A DNA stretch of 64,000 nt, taken from PWQG01 sp040882255 (GTDB taxonomy: Bacteria; Pseudomonadota; Gammaproteobacteria; Pseudomonadales; Pseudohongiellaceae). The position numbers and the translations under genes were made by a program. The DNA lies in the NCBI GenBank assembly GCA_040882255.1, contig JBBEBP010000029.1:124001-188000 (forward strand). Direction: 5' to 3'. Under the pieces are notes generated by a model. It had not been told where the DNA came from, searched no databases, and saw only the letters and a list, made by a program, of their open reading frames with translations. This document shows positions 23,181 through 33,200 of the stretch, in pieces (within the stretch, counting starts at the first letter, position 1; the number at the start of each line of letters is the position of its first letter).

Positions 23181-24725
23181 ATGGTTCACAGAGGCTGGCT
23201 GGCGCTCTGCCTGTCGACCGGGTTGATGATGGCCTTTGTGTCACTCGGCCACCACGCCATGGCGCAGCCGGTGCCGGAGTCCGACTCGCGGCCCTTCAGT
23301 CACCAGTGGCTGAAGAATCACGCCCGTGAGCTGTCCACGCGCCCCTTCACACCGCAGGACATGGAGCAGGACAACCCGCTCCGCTCCCTGGATTATGATG
23401 ACTACCGGCGTATCGTCTTTGATCCCGATGAGGCGGTCTGGGGCACTACGGACCTGCCCTTCCACCTGCAGCTGTTCCACCCCGGTTTCCTGCACACCAC
23501 ACCGGTCGACATCCACCTGGTTTCCGGGGGAGTGGCCCATCGCCTGCCGTTCACCACTGATGTATTCCAGTACCACGACAGTCTGCCTGATATCGATCCG
23601 GCCGATGCCGGGGGCTATGCCGGCTTTCGCGTCCATCATCCGATCAATACCACCGAGCGCCATGAGGAATTCCTTGTGTTCCTGGGCGCCAGCTACTTCC
23701 GGGGTGTCGGCAGGGATCAGTTCTACGGTCTGTCGGCACGCGGTCTGTCGGTCAATACGGTGGGGCCGGGCGACGAGGAGTTTCCCCGCTTTTCTGCATT
23801 CTGGATCGAGCGCCCCGACGATGGAGCCGGGGATATTGTCATACATGCCCTGCTGGACAGTCTTTCGGTGACCGGGGCCTATCGCTTCCGGGTACGGCCG
23901 GGTGAGCGCACCCGCATGGATGTGGAAGCGACGTTGTACCCGCGCCAGGACATTGATCGGGTGGGTGTGGCGCCTCTGACGTCCATGTTCCTGTTTGACG
24001 CTACCAACCGCTCCCGTTTCGATGACTTCCGTGATGCCGTGCATGACTCGGACGGCCTGAGAATGGTGCAACAGAATGGCGAAGTTGTCTGGCGGCCCCT
24101 GTCCAATCCGGAGTCGGTGCAGGTCTCTTCCTTTGACCGCGACATGCCGGCCGGTTTCGGTCTGCTGCAACGCCACCAGGATTTCGGGCATTTCAATGAC
24201 GCTGAAGCCCGCTACGACAGGCGGACTTCGCTGTGGATCGAGCCGCTGGATGATTGGGGCGAGGGGCATATTGAGCTGTTGGAGATTCCCGTCAGCGAGG
24301 AGATACACGACAACATTGTCGCCTACTGGCAGCCCGCTGACGGTCTGGAAGAGGGCGCGGAGTACCACTACCGGTATCGGATGTACTGGGGCGAGGGCGC
24401 GCCTTCCGGCCCGGACGAGGGACGTGTGCTGGAAACGGCAGCCGGCGGTGTGCCCGGCAGCCGGGAGCGCGTTTTTGTCATCGACTACAGTGGCGGCGAG
24501 CGGATTCCGGATGTGATATCCGACCCCGCTGCTGTGCGGATCCGGGCCACCACCGATGCCGGGCGCATCACCGATGTCAGCGGTACTCTGGTGGCAGCGA
24601 CCGGGAACTATCGGGCCTATGTGAAGCTGGAACCGGGTGAGGCGGATCTGGCGGAACTGCGTGTGACCTTGCATGTCGGCGGTCGGCAATGGGGTGAGAC
24701 CTGGCTTTATCGGTGGACGCGATGA
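23181..24725 (+). CDS. opgG: Periplasmic glucan biosynthesis protein G
   Basis: The product has 514 residues with a signal peptide (LALCLSTGLMMAFVSLGHHA, cut near AMAQP). ELSTRPFTPQDMEQDNPLRS, then LDYDDYRRIVFDP and FHPGFLHTTPVDIHLV, are conserved OpgG/MdoG sequence. OpgG works in the periplasm, modifying the glucan backbone of osmoregulated periplasmic glucans. The start at 23181 is chosen for the signal peptide and a GGAAGGAAG upstream; the frame remains open for another 65 codons before it. Its stop overlaps the opgH start (ATGA). Confidence 0.92.
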   Translation: MVHRGWLALCLSTGLMMAFVSLGHHAMAQPVPESDSRPFSHQWLKNHARELSTRPFTPQDMEQDNPLRSLDYDDYRRIVFDPDEAVWGTTDLPFHLQLFHPGFLHTTPVDIHLVSGGVAHRLPFTTDVFQYHDSLPDIDPADAGGYAGFRVHHPINTTERHEEFLVFLGASYFRGVGRDQFYGLSARGLSVNTVGPGDEEFPRFSAFWIERPDDGAGDIVIHALLDSLSVTGAYRFRVRPGERTRMDVEATLYPRQDIDRVGVAPLTSMFLFDATNRSRFDDFRDAVHDSDGLRMVQQNGEVVWRPLSNPESVQVSSFDRDMPAGFGLLQRHQDFGHFNDAEARYDRRTSLWIEPLDDWGEGHIELLEIPVSEEIHDNIVAYWQPADGLEEGAEYHYRYRMYWGEGAPSGPDEGRVLETAAGGVPGSRERVFVIDYSGGERIPDVISDPAAVRIRATTDAGRITDVSGTLVAATGNYRAYVKLEPGEADLAELRVTLHVGGRQWGETWLYRWTR

Positions 24726-26626
24726 CGATGTCTGCCCCTTCAACGCCGCCAGCAGCGCCAATGGCCATGCCCACGCAGGTGCTGTCACGGCATCCGGGCG
24801 CCCGCCGGTTTACCACGGCCCCGGTCACCTGGCTGGCACGGCTGATTACCTTCGGTGGCTTTCTGACCCTGACGGTGTTGGCCAGCCGGCAGATGTACCT
24901 GATTCTTCCGCTCAGTGAGCCGGTGTTTTTTTCCGGGCTGACGATGCCATTCTGGCTGACCGCGCTGCTCTGGCTGCTGTTGGGCCTGTTCACGATCACC
25001 TTCGGCTGGATCGCGCTGTCAGCCACTGCGGCGGTTGCCGGACTGTTCTGCGGCGGTGACCGTCGTTGTGCCGCGAAAGACGCGCCGCTGCAGGGCAAGA
25101 CCGTGTTGTTGATGCCGATCCACAATGAGATACCCGCCAGCGCCTGTGCGGCCCTGTCGGCCATGGCGGAAGAGTTGCATGAGCTGGACCTGGCGCAACA
25201 CTTCGAGATCTTTGTCCTGTCGGATACCGGCAAACCGGCCATCTGGCGCGAGGAAGGCGCCGCCGTGCGGCATCTGCGCGAGCACCTGACCGGCATCATG
25301 CCCGTCTGGTACCGGCGCCGCGACCGCAACACGGCCCGCAAGGCAGGCAATATCCGCGATTTCGTCAACCGCTGGGGACGGCGGTACGACTACATGGTGG
25401 TGCTGGATGCCGACAGTCTGATCAGCGGCGACACACTGGCCACGCTGGTGCGTGAAATGGATGCCGGTCCGTCCACCGGCATCCTGCAGACCCTGCCGCG
25501 ACTGTATGGCGGCGATACCCTGTATGCCCGCCTGCAGCAGTTTGCCGGCGTGGTCCACGGACCGGTATTCGCACGGGGCTTGTGCGCCTGGCAGGGCGAG
25601 GATGGGAACTACTGGGGGCACAATGCCATTCTCCGCGTCCGCGCCTTTGCCGAAGCGGCGGGGCTGCCGGACATGCCGGGTCCCCGGCCCTTTGGTGGCG
25701 AAATCCGTTCCCATGATTTTGTCGAAGCGGCGCTGATTCGCCGGGCGGGCTGGGCGGTGAGAATGCTGCCCGGATTGCCGGGGTCCTGGGAGGAGTGTCC
25801 GCCCACTCTGCTGGATGCTGCCGTCCGCGACCGGCGCTGGGCGCAGGGCAATGTCCAGCATCTGGGGGTGATCCCGGCACGCGGGCTGCGTTGGCCGAAC
25901 CGGGCCCACATGTTGATGGGCGTCATGAACTACCTGACCTCGCCACTGTGGCTTGCCATGGTGTTTGTAGGTCTGTTGCTGAGCGCTCGGATCGGTTGGC
26001 AGGAAGCTTCCGGTCCCCTCGCTTCGGGTTGGTTTTCGGGCGCTCTCCCGGTGTTCGATACCGGGCGCATGATCGGGCTGTTCATCATCACCATGGCTCT
26101 TTTGCTGCTACCCAAGCTGCTTGGTCTGGTCGGAGGGCTCCTGCGCAGTGAGCTGTCTCGCGGTCCGGGACGGTTTCGGCTGGTTCTGAGCGCAGTGCTG
26201 GAACTGCTGTTTTCCGTGCTTCATGCTCCCATCATCATGATGCTGCACACGCGGCACCTTTGGGAGATCATCAGGGGGCAGGATTCGGGCTGGTCCGCGC
26301 AGCAGCGCCAGAGTGGTAATGTCCAGTGGCGTCAGCTGCTGGCACGGCATGGTCTGCACACGGTCATCGGCCTGTTGATGACCGCGTACCTGCTCTGGCT
26401 GTCCTCCCCCCTGTTGTACTGGATGCTGCCCATCGTCACTGGCCTGGTCCTGGCCATTCCGTTGTCGGCCCTGAGCGGAAGCCGGACTGCGGGCCGGTGG
26501 CTGGCGCGGCATGGCCTGCTGGACACGCCGGAGGAAAGGGAGCCGCCCGGCATCATGAGGCGACGCAATTTGTCGATGGATTGCAACAATCCGTCAGAAG
26601 AGCGCCATTTTCCGGGAGAACCGTAG
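24722..26626 (+). CDS. opgH: Glucan biosynthesis glucosyltransferase H
   Basis: The product has 634 residues. It has the family-2 processive glycosyltransferase motifs: LLMPIHNE, the VVLDADS metal site, an RSHDFVEAALIRRAGW acceptor region and the QxxRW-type RDRRWAQGNVQH. Membrane helices lie before the catalytic domain (about residues 40-110) and after it (several between 400 and 590). OpgH polymerises the beta-glucan backbone from UDP-glucose across the inner membrane. It is shorter than the E. coli protein (about 847 residues), mainly because the cytoplasmic N-terminus is reduced. It is coupled to opgG by an ATGA overlap. Confidence 0.93.
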   Translation: MTMSAPSTPPAAPMAMPTQVLSRHPGARRFTTAPVTWLARLITFGGFLTLTVLASRQMYLILPLSEPVFFSGLTMPFWLTALLWLLLGLFTITFGWIALSATAAVAGLFCGGDRRCAAKDAPLQGKTVLLMPIHNEIPASACAALSAMAEELHELDLAQHFEIFVLSDTGKPAIWREEGAAVRHLREHLTGIMPVWYRRRDRNTARKAGNIRDFVNRWGRRYDYMVVLDADSLISGDTLATLVREMDAGPSTGILQTLPRLYGGDTLYARLQQFAGVVHGPVFARGLCAWQGEDGNYWGHNAILRVRAFAEAAGLPDMPGPRPFGGEIRSHDFVEAALIRRAGWAVRMLPGLPGSWEECPPTLLDAAVRDRRWAQGNVQHLGVIPARGLRWPNRAHMLMGVMNYLTSPLWLAMVFVGLLLSARIGWQEASGPLASGWFSGALPVFDTGRMIGLFIITMALLLLPKLLGLVGGLLRSELSRGPGRFRLVLSAVLELLFSVLHAPIIMMLHTRHLWEIIRGQDSGWSAQQRQSGNVQWRQLLARHGLHTVIGLLMTAYLLWLSSPLLYWMLPIVTGLVLAIPLSALSGSRTAGRWLARHGLLDTPEEREPPGIMRRRNLSMDCNNPSEERHFPGEP

Positions 26627-26677
26627 CCGGATCTGTGGTTCAATCAGCACCGCAATTTTTTCCGTTACAGGAGTGTG

Positions 26678-28846
26678 ATGCCCATGTCCCGATTATCGTC
26701 CAGCGGTTCCTCTGTCATTCAGGTGCTGCGACTTTTGCTTGCTGCTTTGGTGGCTTTGACCGGAGTCCAGTCTGTTTTTGCCCAGTCGGATGAGGCTGTG
26801 CCAGCCGCCGCCGTTGACGCAGAGCGCCTCATCAACGCCAATGCCGAGCCGGAAAACTGGATGACGCACGGGCGCACTTACGACGAACAGCGCTACAGTC
26901 CGCTGGACCGGATCGACCGGGAGAATGTCGAGGACCTGGGGCTGGCCTGGTATGCCGACATGGATACCAGCCGTGCCCAGGAAGCGACCCCGATCGTGGT
27001 GGACGGCAAGCTTTATGTATCCACTTCCTGGAGCCATGTGAAGGCCTATGATGTGGCCACCGGGGAGCAGCTCTGGGCGTACGACCCGGAAGTGGCCCGC
27101 GCCAAGGGCGCCGATGCCTGCTGTGACGTGGTCAACCGGGGCGTGGCGGTCTGGGACGGCAAGGTCTACGTGGGCGTGCTGGACGGACGGCTGGTGGCGC
27201 TGGACGCGGATACGGGAGAAGAAGAGTGGTCGGTGGCTACCTTCGACCCCGAACTCAAATACACCATCACCGGCGCCCCGCGTGTCATCAAGGGCAAGGT
27301 GATAATCGGCAATGGCGGCGCTGAGTACGGCGTACGCGGCTATGTCAGTGCCTACGATGCCGGGACCGGGGAGCTGGACTGGCGTTTCCACACCGTACCG
27401 GGCAATCCGGCCGATGGTTTCGAGAATGAGGTCATGGAGGCGATCGCTGATACCTGGACCGGCGAGTGGTGGACACTTGGCGGTGGGGGCACTGTCTGGG
27501 ATTCGATTGCCTATGATCCGGAGCTGGACCTGATGTACATCGGGGTGGGCAACGGCTCGCCCTGGAACCAGGCGCTGCGCAGCCCGGAGGGCGGCGACAA
27601 CCTGTTTCTCAGCTCCATTGTCGCGCTGGATCCGGACGACGGCAGCTATGTGTGGCACTACCAGACCACGCCCGGTGAGACCTGGGATTTCACCGCCACC
27701 CAACACATGATACTCGCGGACCTGGAGATCGACGAGGAGCCCCGCCGTGTGTTGATGCAGGCACCCAAGAACGGTTTCTTCTACGTGCTGGATGCCGCCA
27801 CCGGCGAGTTCATCTCGGCGGAGAACTTCATCGACGTCAACTGGGCCACGCACATCAACCCGGACACCGGCCGGCCGGTCGAGAACCCGGAAGCGCGCTA
27901 CGACCAGACCGATAGTGGCTTCATCGTCAAACCCGGTCCGCTGGGCGGACACAACTGGTACCCGATGGCTCACAGCCCGGATACCGGACTGGTCTACATC
28001 CCCGTGACGGAAAACTTCGCCGGCTATTTCCCGGACCTGGAGTTCGTCATCAACCCCAACGGCTGGAACACGGGCAATGACTTTGCTCGCGGTTCGGCGC
28101 TGGTGCGCGAGGCCGATGATCCGCCGGAGATGATGGCCTACCTGCAGGCCTGGGACCCGGTGGCGCAGGAAGAGCGCTGGCGCGTGGTCCACGAGGTGCC
28201 CACCGACGGTGCGGGTGTGCTGGCCACGGCCGGCGGACTGGTCTTCCAGGGCAACCGTTCTGGCGAGTTCGTGGCCTACAACGACGAGACCGGCGAGCGC
28301 CTGTGGTCCGGGATCACCCAGGCGGCTGTCATGGCACCAGCGTCCACCTTTGCCGTGGATGGCGAGCAGTACGTGGCCCTGCTCGTCGGTGCCCCGTCCT
28401 CATTCGGGGGCGACTCCGGTGTGCCGGCCGGCTTCGAGGTGACCACGACGATGTCCACCAACAACTCCCGTCTGCTGGTGTTCCGCCTGGGCGGCGACGC
28501 GCAGCTGCCCACCGAGCCGGTGGTGCAGGAAGAGCAAGAAGGCGAGTTTGTGCTGCCCCAGACCAATGCCTCCAACGAGACCATCGCACAGGGCCAGCGC
28601 GCCTATGCGCAGGTCTGCAGTGCCTGCCATGGTGAGAACGCGGTGAGCAGCCGCCCGGGAGTATTCCCGGACCTGCGCATGAGTCCGTACCTCGCGGATC
28701 TGGAGTCCTGGGAGTCCGTGGTGCTGGGCGGTGAGCTCACCGACCAGGGCATGGTGTCTTTCGAGGAGAGTCTGCAGGAAGGGGATGCGGCGGCAATTCG
28801 TGCCTTTATCATCCGGCGGGCCAATCAGGATCCGGGCGACCAGTAA
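26678..28846 (+). CDS. PQQ-dependent quinohemoprotein alcohol dehydrogenase
   Basis: The product has about 722 residues. A signal peptide ends near SVFAQS. The vicinal disulfide Cys148-Cys149 (ADACCDVV) that contacts PQQ is present, and the beta-propeller W-motifs recur (DTGEEEWSV, GTGELDWRF, ETGERLWSG). The C-terminal domain carries one heme-c site, CSACH (residues 647-651). This is the type II alcohol dehydrogenase architecture, a periplasmic enzyme oxidising primary alcohols and passing electrons to cytochromes. A start at 26675 (GTG) is also possible. No PQQ synthesis genes or partner cytochrome are nearby. A hairpin terminator follows. Confidence 0.93.
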   Translation: MPMSRLSSSGSSVIQVLRLLLAALVALTGVQSVFAQSDEAVPAAAVDAERLINANAEPENWMTHGRTYDEQRYSPLDRIDRENVEDLGLAWYADMDTSRAQEATPIVVDGKLYVSTSWSHVKAYDVATGEQLWAYDPEVARAKGADACCDVVNRGVAVWDGKVYVGVLDGRLVALDADTGEEEWSVATFDPELKYTITGAPRVIKGKVIIGNGGAEYGVRGYVSAYDAGTGELDWRFHTVPGNPADGFENEVMEAIADTWTGEWWTLGGGGTVWDSIAYDPELDLMYIGVGNGSPWNQALRSPEGGDNLFLSSIVALDPDDGSYVWHYQTTPGETWDFTATQHMILADLEIDEEPRRVLMQAPKNGFFYVLDAATGEFISAENFIDVNWATHINPDTGRPVENPEARYDQTDSGFIVKPGPLGGHNWYPMAHSPDTGLVYIPVTENFAGYFPDLEFVINPNGWNTGNDFARGSALVREADDPPEMMAYLQAWDPVAQEERWRVVHEVPTDGAGVLATAGGLVFQGNRSGEFVAYNDETGERLWSGITQAAVMAPASTFAVDGEQYVALLVGAPSSFGGDSGVPAGFEVTTTMSTNNSRLLVFRLGGDAQLPTEPVVQEEQEGEFVLPQTNASNETIAQGQRAYAQVCSACHGENAVSSRPGVFPDLRMSPYLADLESWESVVLGGELTDQGMVSFEESLQEGDAAAIRAFIIRRANQDPGDQ

Positions 28847-28861
28847 TCCTCCAAGCCTGAA

Positions 28862-28893
28862 ACAGGGCAGGGACCCGAAGGTCCCTGTCCTGT
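28862..28893 (+). terminator. Rho-independent terminator after the PQQ dehydrogenase
   Basis: CAGGGACC-CGAA-GGTCCCTG forms a strong stem, extended outward by ACAGG/CCTGT, and is followed by a T-rich tract (CTTCACTTTCTTT). Confidence 0.75.
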
Positions 28894-28918
28894 ACTTCAC
28901 TTTCTTTGCATAGTGCGC

Positions 28919-29989
28919 TTACTTACGCGCCTTTTTGCCCTTCTTCGGCTTTTTCTTCGCCTGCTTCTGTGGTTTGCCGATGTCGCTCTGTGCTGCGGTA
29001 GACACAATCACTCCGCCCTCGGCTCCCGTCAGCAGGTCAGCCAGCACGAGACCGTTCACGGTTTTTGCGACGCAGGATACAAACTGGCCGTGATTGTTGT
29101 AATCACCCGAGCAGCTGGCGTCCAGCGTGTCCGCAACGGTGCAACCCGAAGCGCTCAGCGAGTTGCTCACACCGGTATCGATGCCGGCAATGGATACCGT
29201 CTCTGACAGGATGGAGTTTACACAGGCGTCTTCATCGTCGATCAGGCCATCATCGTCAGCGTCCACAATCGTGGGAACGTTGGGATCCGTGCCCATGGCG
29301 ACTTCATCACCATCGCTGATGCCATCGCCATCGGTGTCGGGATTGGTGGGGTCGGTTTCGTACAGGACTTCTTCCGGATCGGTCAGGCCGTCTTCATCGG
29401 TGTCCTCGAACACTATGTCGACATTGGTCTCGAGCCGGAACATACCACCTGCCAGACCGCCTTCGTCAAAAATAATGAACTCCAGCAGATGAGTGCCGTC
29501 GAGTGAAACCGGGTAGGTCTGCCCGACGGAAGTTGCGCCCTGGAAACCGGCCAGTTGGCCATCCAGATAAATCCAGGAACAGTTGTCGGCCAGCAGATCC
29601 AGGACAAACTCGCCATTGCCCTCGACTTCGAGTGCGTACTTCGTCCAGTTGTCACCGGTCGGGCCTCCCGAGCCAAGAGAGTCCAGGTTGCCCCAGGCAT
29701 TGATCCACTGCGCCTCGAATGACTGGGCGGGTTGCCACGGGTGGACTGAGGTTCCGAACTGAGTTGCGGGATGGGGATTACTCCACGCAGCATCGAGTCC
29801 CACTTCCGGCTGCGTGGTGCACACCGAGGTTTGCCAGTCGGTGCCATACGCTGTTGTCGGTAGAATCGGAGCCCAGGCTGTGACGGCCGAACTGCTCGTA
29901 TAAACCTGCGTCGTTTGCGCACTACTGCCCATCGACAGGGGCAGGATGGCGGTAGCTGCCATCAGTGCAATGATCTGTCTGCTTTTCAC
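28919..29989 (-). CDS. Secreted thrombospondin-type-3-repeat (calcium-binding) protein
   Basis: The product has 356 residues with a signal peptide cut near GSSAQ. Residues 30-185 form a beta-rich domain with WIYLDGQLAG that resembles ligand-binding sandwich domains. Residues 190-255 contain Asp-rich type 3 repeats (DTDEDGLTDPEE, NPDTDGDGISDGDE, DADDDGLIDDED), which bind calcium. A cysteine-containing domain follows (CSGDYNNHGQFVSCVAK), and the protein ends in a very basic tail (KPQKQAKKKPKKGKKARK). It probably acts at the cell surface or in the matrix. An inverted repeat matching one near the adhesin lies 146 bp upstream of its start. Confidence 0.82.
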   Translation of the reverse strand: MKSRQIIALMAATAILPLSMGSSAQTTQVYTSSSAVTAWAPILPTTAYGTDWQTSVCTTQPEVGLDAAWSNPHPATQFGTSVHPWQPAQSFEAQWINAWGNLDSLGSGGPTGDNWTKYALEVEGNGEFVLDLLADNCSWIYLDGQLAGFQGATSVGQTYPVSLDGTHLLEFIIFDEGGLAGGMFRLETNVDIVFEDTDEDGLTDPEEVLYETDPTNPDTDGDGISDGDEVAMGTDPNVPTIVDADDDGLIDDEDACVNSILSETVSIAGIDTGVSNSLSASGCTVADTLDASCSGDYNNHGQFVSCVAKTVNGLVLADLLTGAEGGVIVSTAAQSDIGKPQKQAKKKPKKGKKARK

Positions 29990-30134
29990 GGGATAATGTC
30001 CTTTGTAAGTAACGGCGTTTTTGTTGTGGGTCTACCGGAAGTAACTCACGTTCCGGTGCGTGCCGGATGCGGAAGCCGCGAGGTGCACGCAATACCGGAT
30101 GGTGAGATGCTAGACGTTACAGAGAAAGTTGCCT

Positions 30135-30152
30135 ATCAACCGAAAGGTTGAT
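30135..30152. promoter_or_regulatory. Inverted repeat ATCAACC-GAAA-GGTTGAT (candidate operator)
   Basis: Perfect 7-bp arms with a 4-bp spacer lie upstream of the type-3-repeat protein gene. The same arms with a TAAA spacer recur at 34993-35012 beside the adhesin and response-regulator genes. LuxR-type regulators bind short dyads of this kind, so both may be sites for the regulator encoded at 35081-35785. Confidence 0.55.
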
Positions 30153-30215
30153 TCGCAGCCCGTAAGAGAGGTTGTGGCTCAGATGTTTGTGTTGGGTCAA
30201 GGTGTCTTTCAAAGC

Positions 30216-30242
30216 GGACCCGGCGGAAAACCCGCCGGGTCC
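30216..30242 (-). terminator. Strong hairpin downstream of the adhesin gene
   Basis: GGACCCGGCGG pairs perfectly with CCGCCGGGTCC (11 bp) around a 5-nt loop, 11 bp after the adhesin stop codon. The following minus-strand sequence (GCTTTGAAAG) has only a short T run, but the stem strength suggests termination. Confidence 0.65.
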
Positions 30243-30253
30243 GTCGTCCCGCA

Positions 30254-33200
30254 TCAAGCGACGTAGTCTGGCGCCGTTCCAACCACCTGGATGTTCACGC
30301 TGAACGAATCAGTCAACGCGCCTCCGCCGGTGGCCCCCTGGTCGTTGATCAGGGCGGTCAGGGTATCGACGCCGCTGTAGCCGCTATCGCCGGTATAGTC
30401 GATGCCACTGTCCAGTGCCGCGTTGATGTCGGCCAGTGAACCGGTGTAGGACAGCGTGCCATCAGTGCCATCTCCGTCGACCGCGCTCAGCCCACTGGCA
30501 CTGCCAAGCGCAAGGCTGCCATGGTCTACGCTGAGGTCGATGCGCACAGTAGAGCTGCCGGCATCCGGATCAGCGATATCGAAGCCGGTGATGCTGGTGG
30601 CCTCGCCGGTCCGTGCGGCCAGCGCTACGATACCGTCCAGTGTGGTACCACTGGCTCCGCCGTTCTGGCTGGCAAACACCAGGTCCGTGCTGGAGCTGTT
30701 GGCCGTGAACGTGAAGGTCTGCCAGGTCCATTGCATGTCATTGTTGTACGTGGTGCCGGTGACCGTGTAGGTCTCGTCGTCTGCTCCCGCCGATACTTTA
30801 ACGGACCGGTCACCGGCGTTTGAGGTCGGGTTCTTGGTCAGCATGAACCCGAGCGTATACGTCTCGCCCGGCGTTGTTGTAATGGTCTGTTTGACGCCGC
30901 CGGTATCGAAGGCATTGAGGTCCACGCTCCAGGAGCCTTCGCCGGCGTCCCAGCCTGTGTTGATGTGATCGATTCCGGAGCCGCTTCCGCCCAGCTTCAG
31001 TATCTCCCATCCAGTCATGGTCTGTTCGAATGACGGGTTGGCGATGTTCAGTCCGGAGTAGGAGATTGTCGGGGCATCGTTGACTGCGTTCACCGTGACT
31101 TCCACGGCCGCAGTGCTGGTCAGCTCGCCGTCGGTCACGGTGTAGCTGAAGCTGTCCGTGCCGTAAAAACCGGCGTTGGGTGTGTAGATCAGTTGGCCGC
31201 TGGAGAGCGCCACCGTGCCGTTCTGACCGTTGGCGGCCGAAGCAATCGTTACTGTATCGCCGTTGTCCGGATCCGTGTCATTGGCCAGCACATTGATGGT
31301 GACGCTGCTATCCTCGTCCACCGATGCACTGTCGGCATTGGCCAGGGGTGCATCGTTGACACCTTGCACGGTAACGCTCAGCGTCGCTACGTCAGTATTG
31401 CCGTTATCGTCTTCTACCGTGTAAGTCACTGTATCAACATGAGTGTCGCTGGCACCGAGAGAGGCAAACGCACCATTGTCGTCGTACAGATAGTCACCGT
31501 TACGATCCACTTTGAGAATCGCGCCAGACGCCAGGTTCAAGGTGACGGAGTTACCCACCATGGCATTACCGTCTACATCACTGACTTCGACAGGCAGTAC
31601 ATTACCCGGGTCGTCGTTATCCAGGACATTACCGGAAACCGTGGCTGACTGCGCAACGCCGTAGGTACCGATGGTGAAGCCATTCCAGTTTTCATGGGTC
31701 TGGCTTTCCCAGGTCAATGATTCCAGTGCGTTATCGATGGCTAACACACCGTGAAACTCGGTCGCGCCACCGACACCCGTCGTAGCCGGGTCAGTGGTAA
31801 TTCCATAACGGCCTGTTTCAGGGTTGGTCTTGGCCCAGGCATTAGTCCATCCGTAGTAGCCAGAGTCAGCACTGCTGTCAGCGCTGGCTACTACATCGAA
31901 ATCCTGGTCAAAAATATAACCATTATTATTCATGCTAACGATGGCAAAGAACAGGTTTTCGACGGGTTCAGAGAAAGTCAGCGTTCTGGGGGAATCAGCA
32001 TGGTGCAAACGAATAATGTCATTGTTTGTCGGCCCGTTGCCAACTTCGGGGCCAGTAAATACTCCGACGCCTTCCGTGTTGGTGATAGTACCGCTCGAAC
32101 CTTTAGTGACATAGTAGTCTTCGCTGCCATTATCGTTAAATTGGACGCCTGGCACTGCCCCCCAGGGTTCAGCAGCCTGGCCATGATAGGTAACACCGAT
32201 AGTCGTGTCACTTAGCGTTATAGTGCCTTCTACGGTGTAGGTAGGGTTCCTTCCGCCTACCTGCGAGTCAACTGTGGCACTGGTCCAATCGACCCAATAG
32301 ACCGTGTTGTCAGTATCATCGTTGGCGCTGCTGGCGGTGAGGGAACTGCTGTCGTCTTCCGCAGTCGGACCATCCGGCGTACCGGTAATGTTCACGGTCA
32401 CGGTGGTGGCTGTGCCATCCACGCTGGTGATAGTGAATTCATCCGTGACCACTTGACCGTCTTCCAGGAAGTCCAGTGCACCATCTGTCGTGTAATTCCA
32501 GTTTCCACCAGCATCAATGCTGAAACTGCCGTATTCGCCGTCCGTGTCACTCTGGACAGTGAACTGGTCCTCGCCATCATCCGGGTCGGAGATGGACAAG
32601 GTGCCGCTGGTGGTCAGCGGGTCATCGGTCTCGGTCAGGTTGACCACGGCGCTGCCGAGGACTGCCGGATCGGCGACCGGATTGATCGTGACATCCACCG
32701 CTGCGGTACTCGTCAGCCCGTCGCTGTCCGTCACCGTATAGCTGAAGCTGTCGGTGCCGTTGTAATCGGCATTCGGCGTGTAGATCAGCTGGTTGTTATC
32801 GACCGTCACCGTGCCGTTCTGGCCGTTGGCGGCCGAAGCAATCGTCAATGTGTCGCCGTTGTCAGGATCCGTGTCATTGGCCAGCACATCGATGGTGACA
32901 GACCCGTCCTCGTCCACTGTCGCGGAATCCGCGTTCGCCGTGGGCGCATCATTGGCACCGGTGATGGTGATGTCCACGGTGCGGGTTACCGAACCTCCGT
33001 TGCCATCGTCAATCGTGACATCGAACTGCTGGAGGGCTGTATCACCCGCGCCCAGGCTCTGCAGCTGCTGTTGGCCGTCACCGTCCAGCTCGTACTGCCA
33101 GCTCACCTGGCCACCGGTGCCGGTACCGGTCGTGTCGGTATCGAGGCTGGCGGTCAGCGTACCGAGGCTGCCGGCCAGCGGCGTGACGGTGACGGTATGC

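Noticed and set aside
23241..24788. Long antisense frame across opgG
   Set aside because: The opgG sense frame matches a well-known family, and the antisense translation shows no protein-like features.
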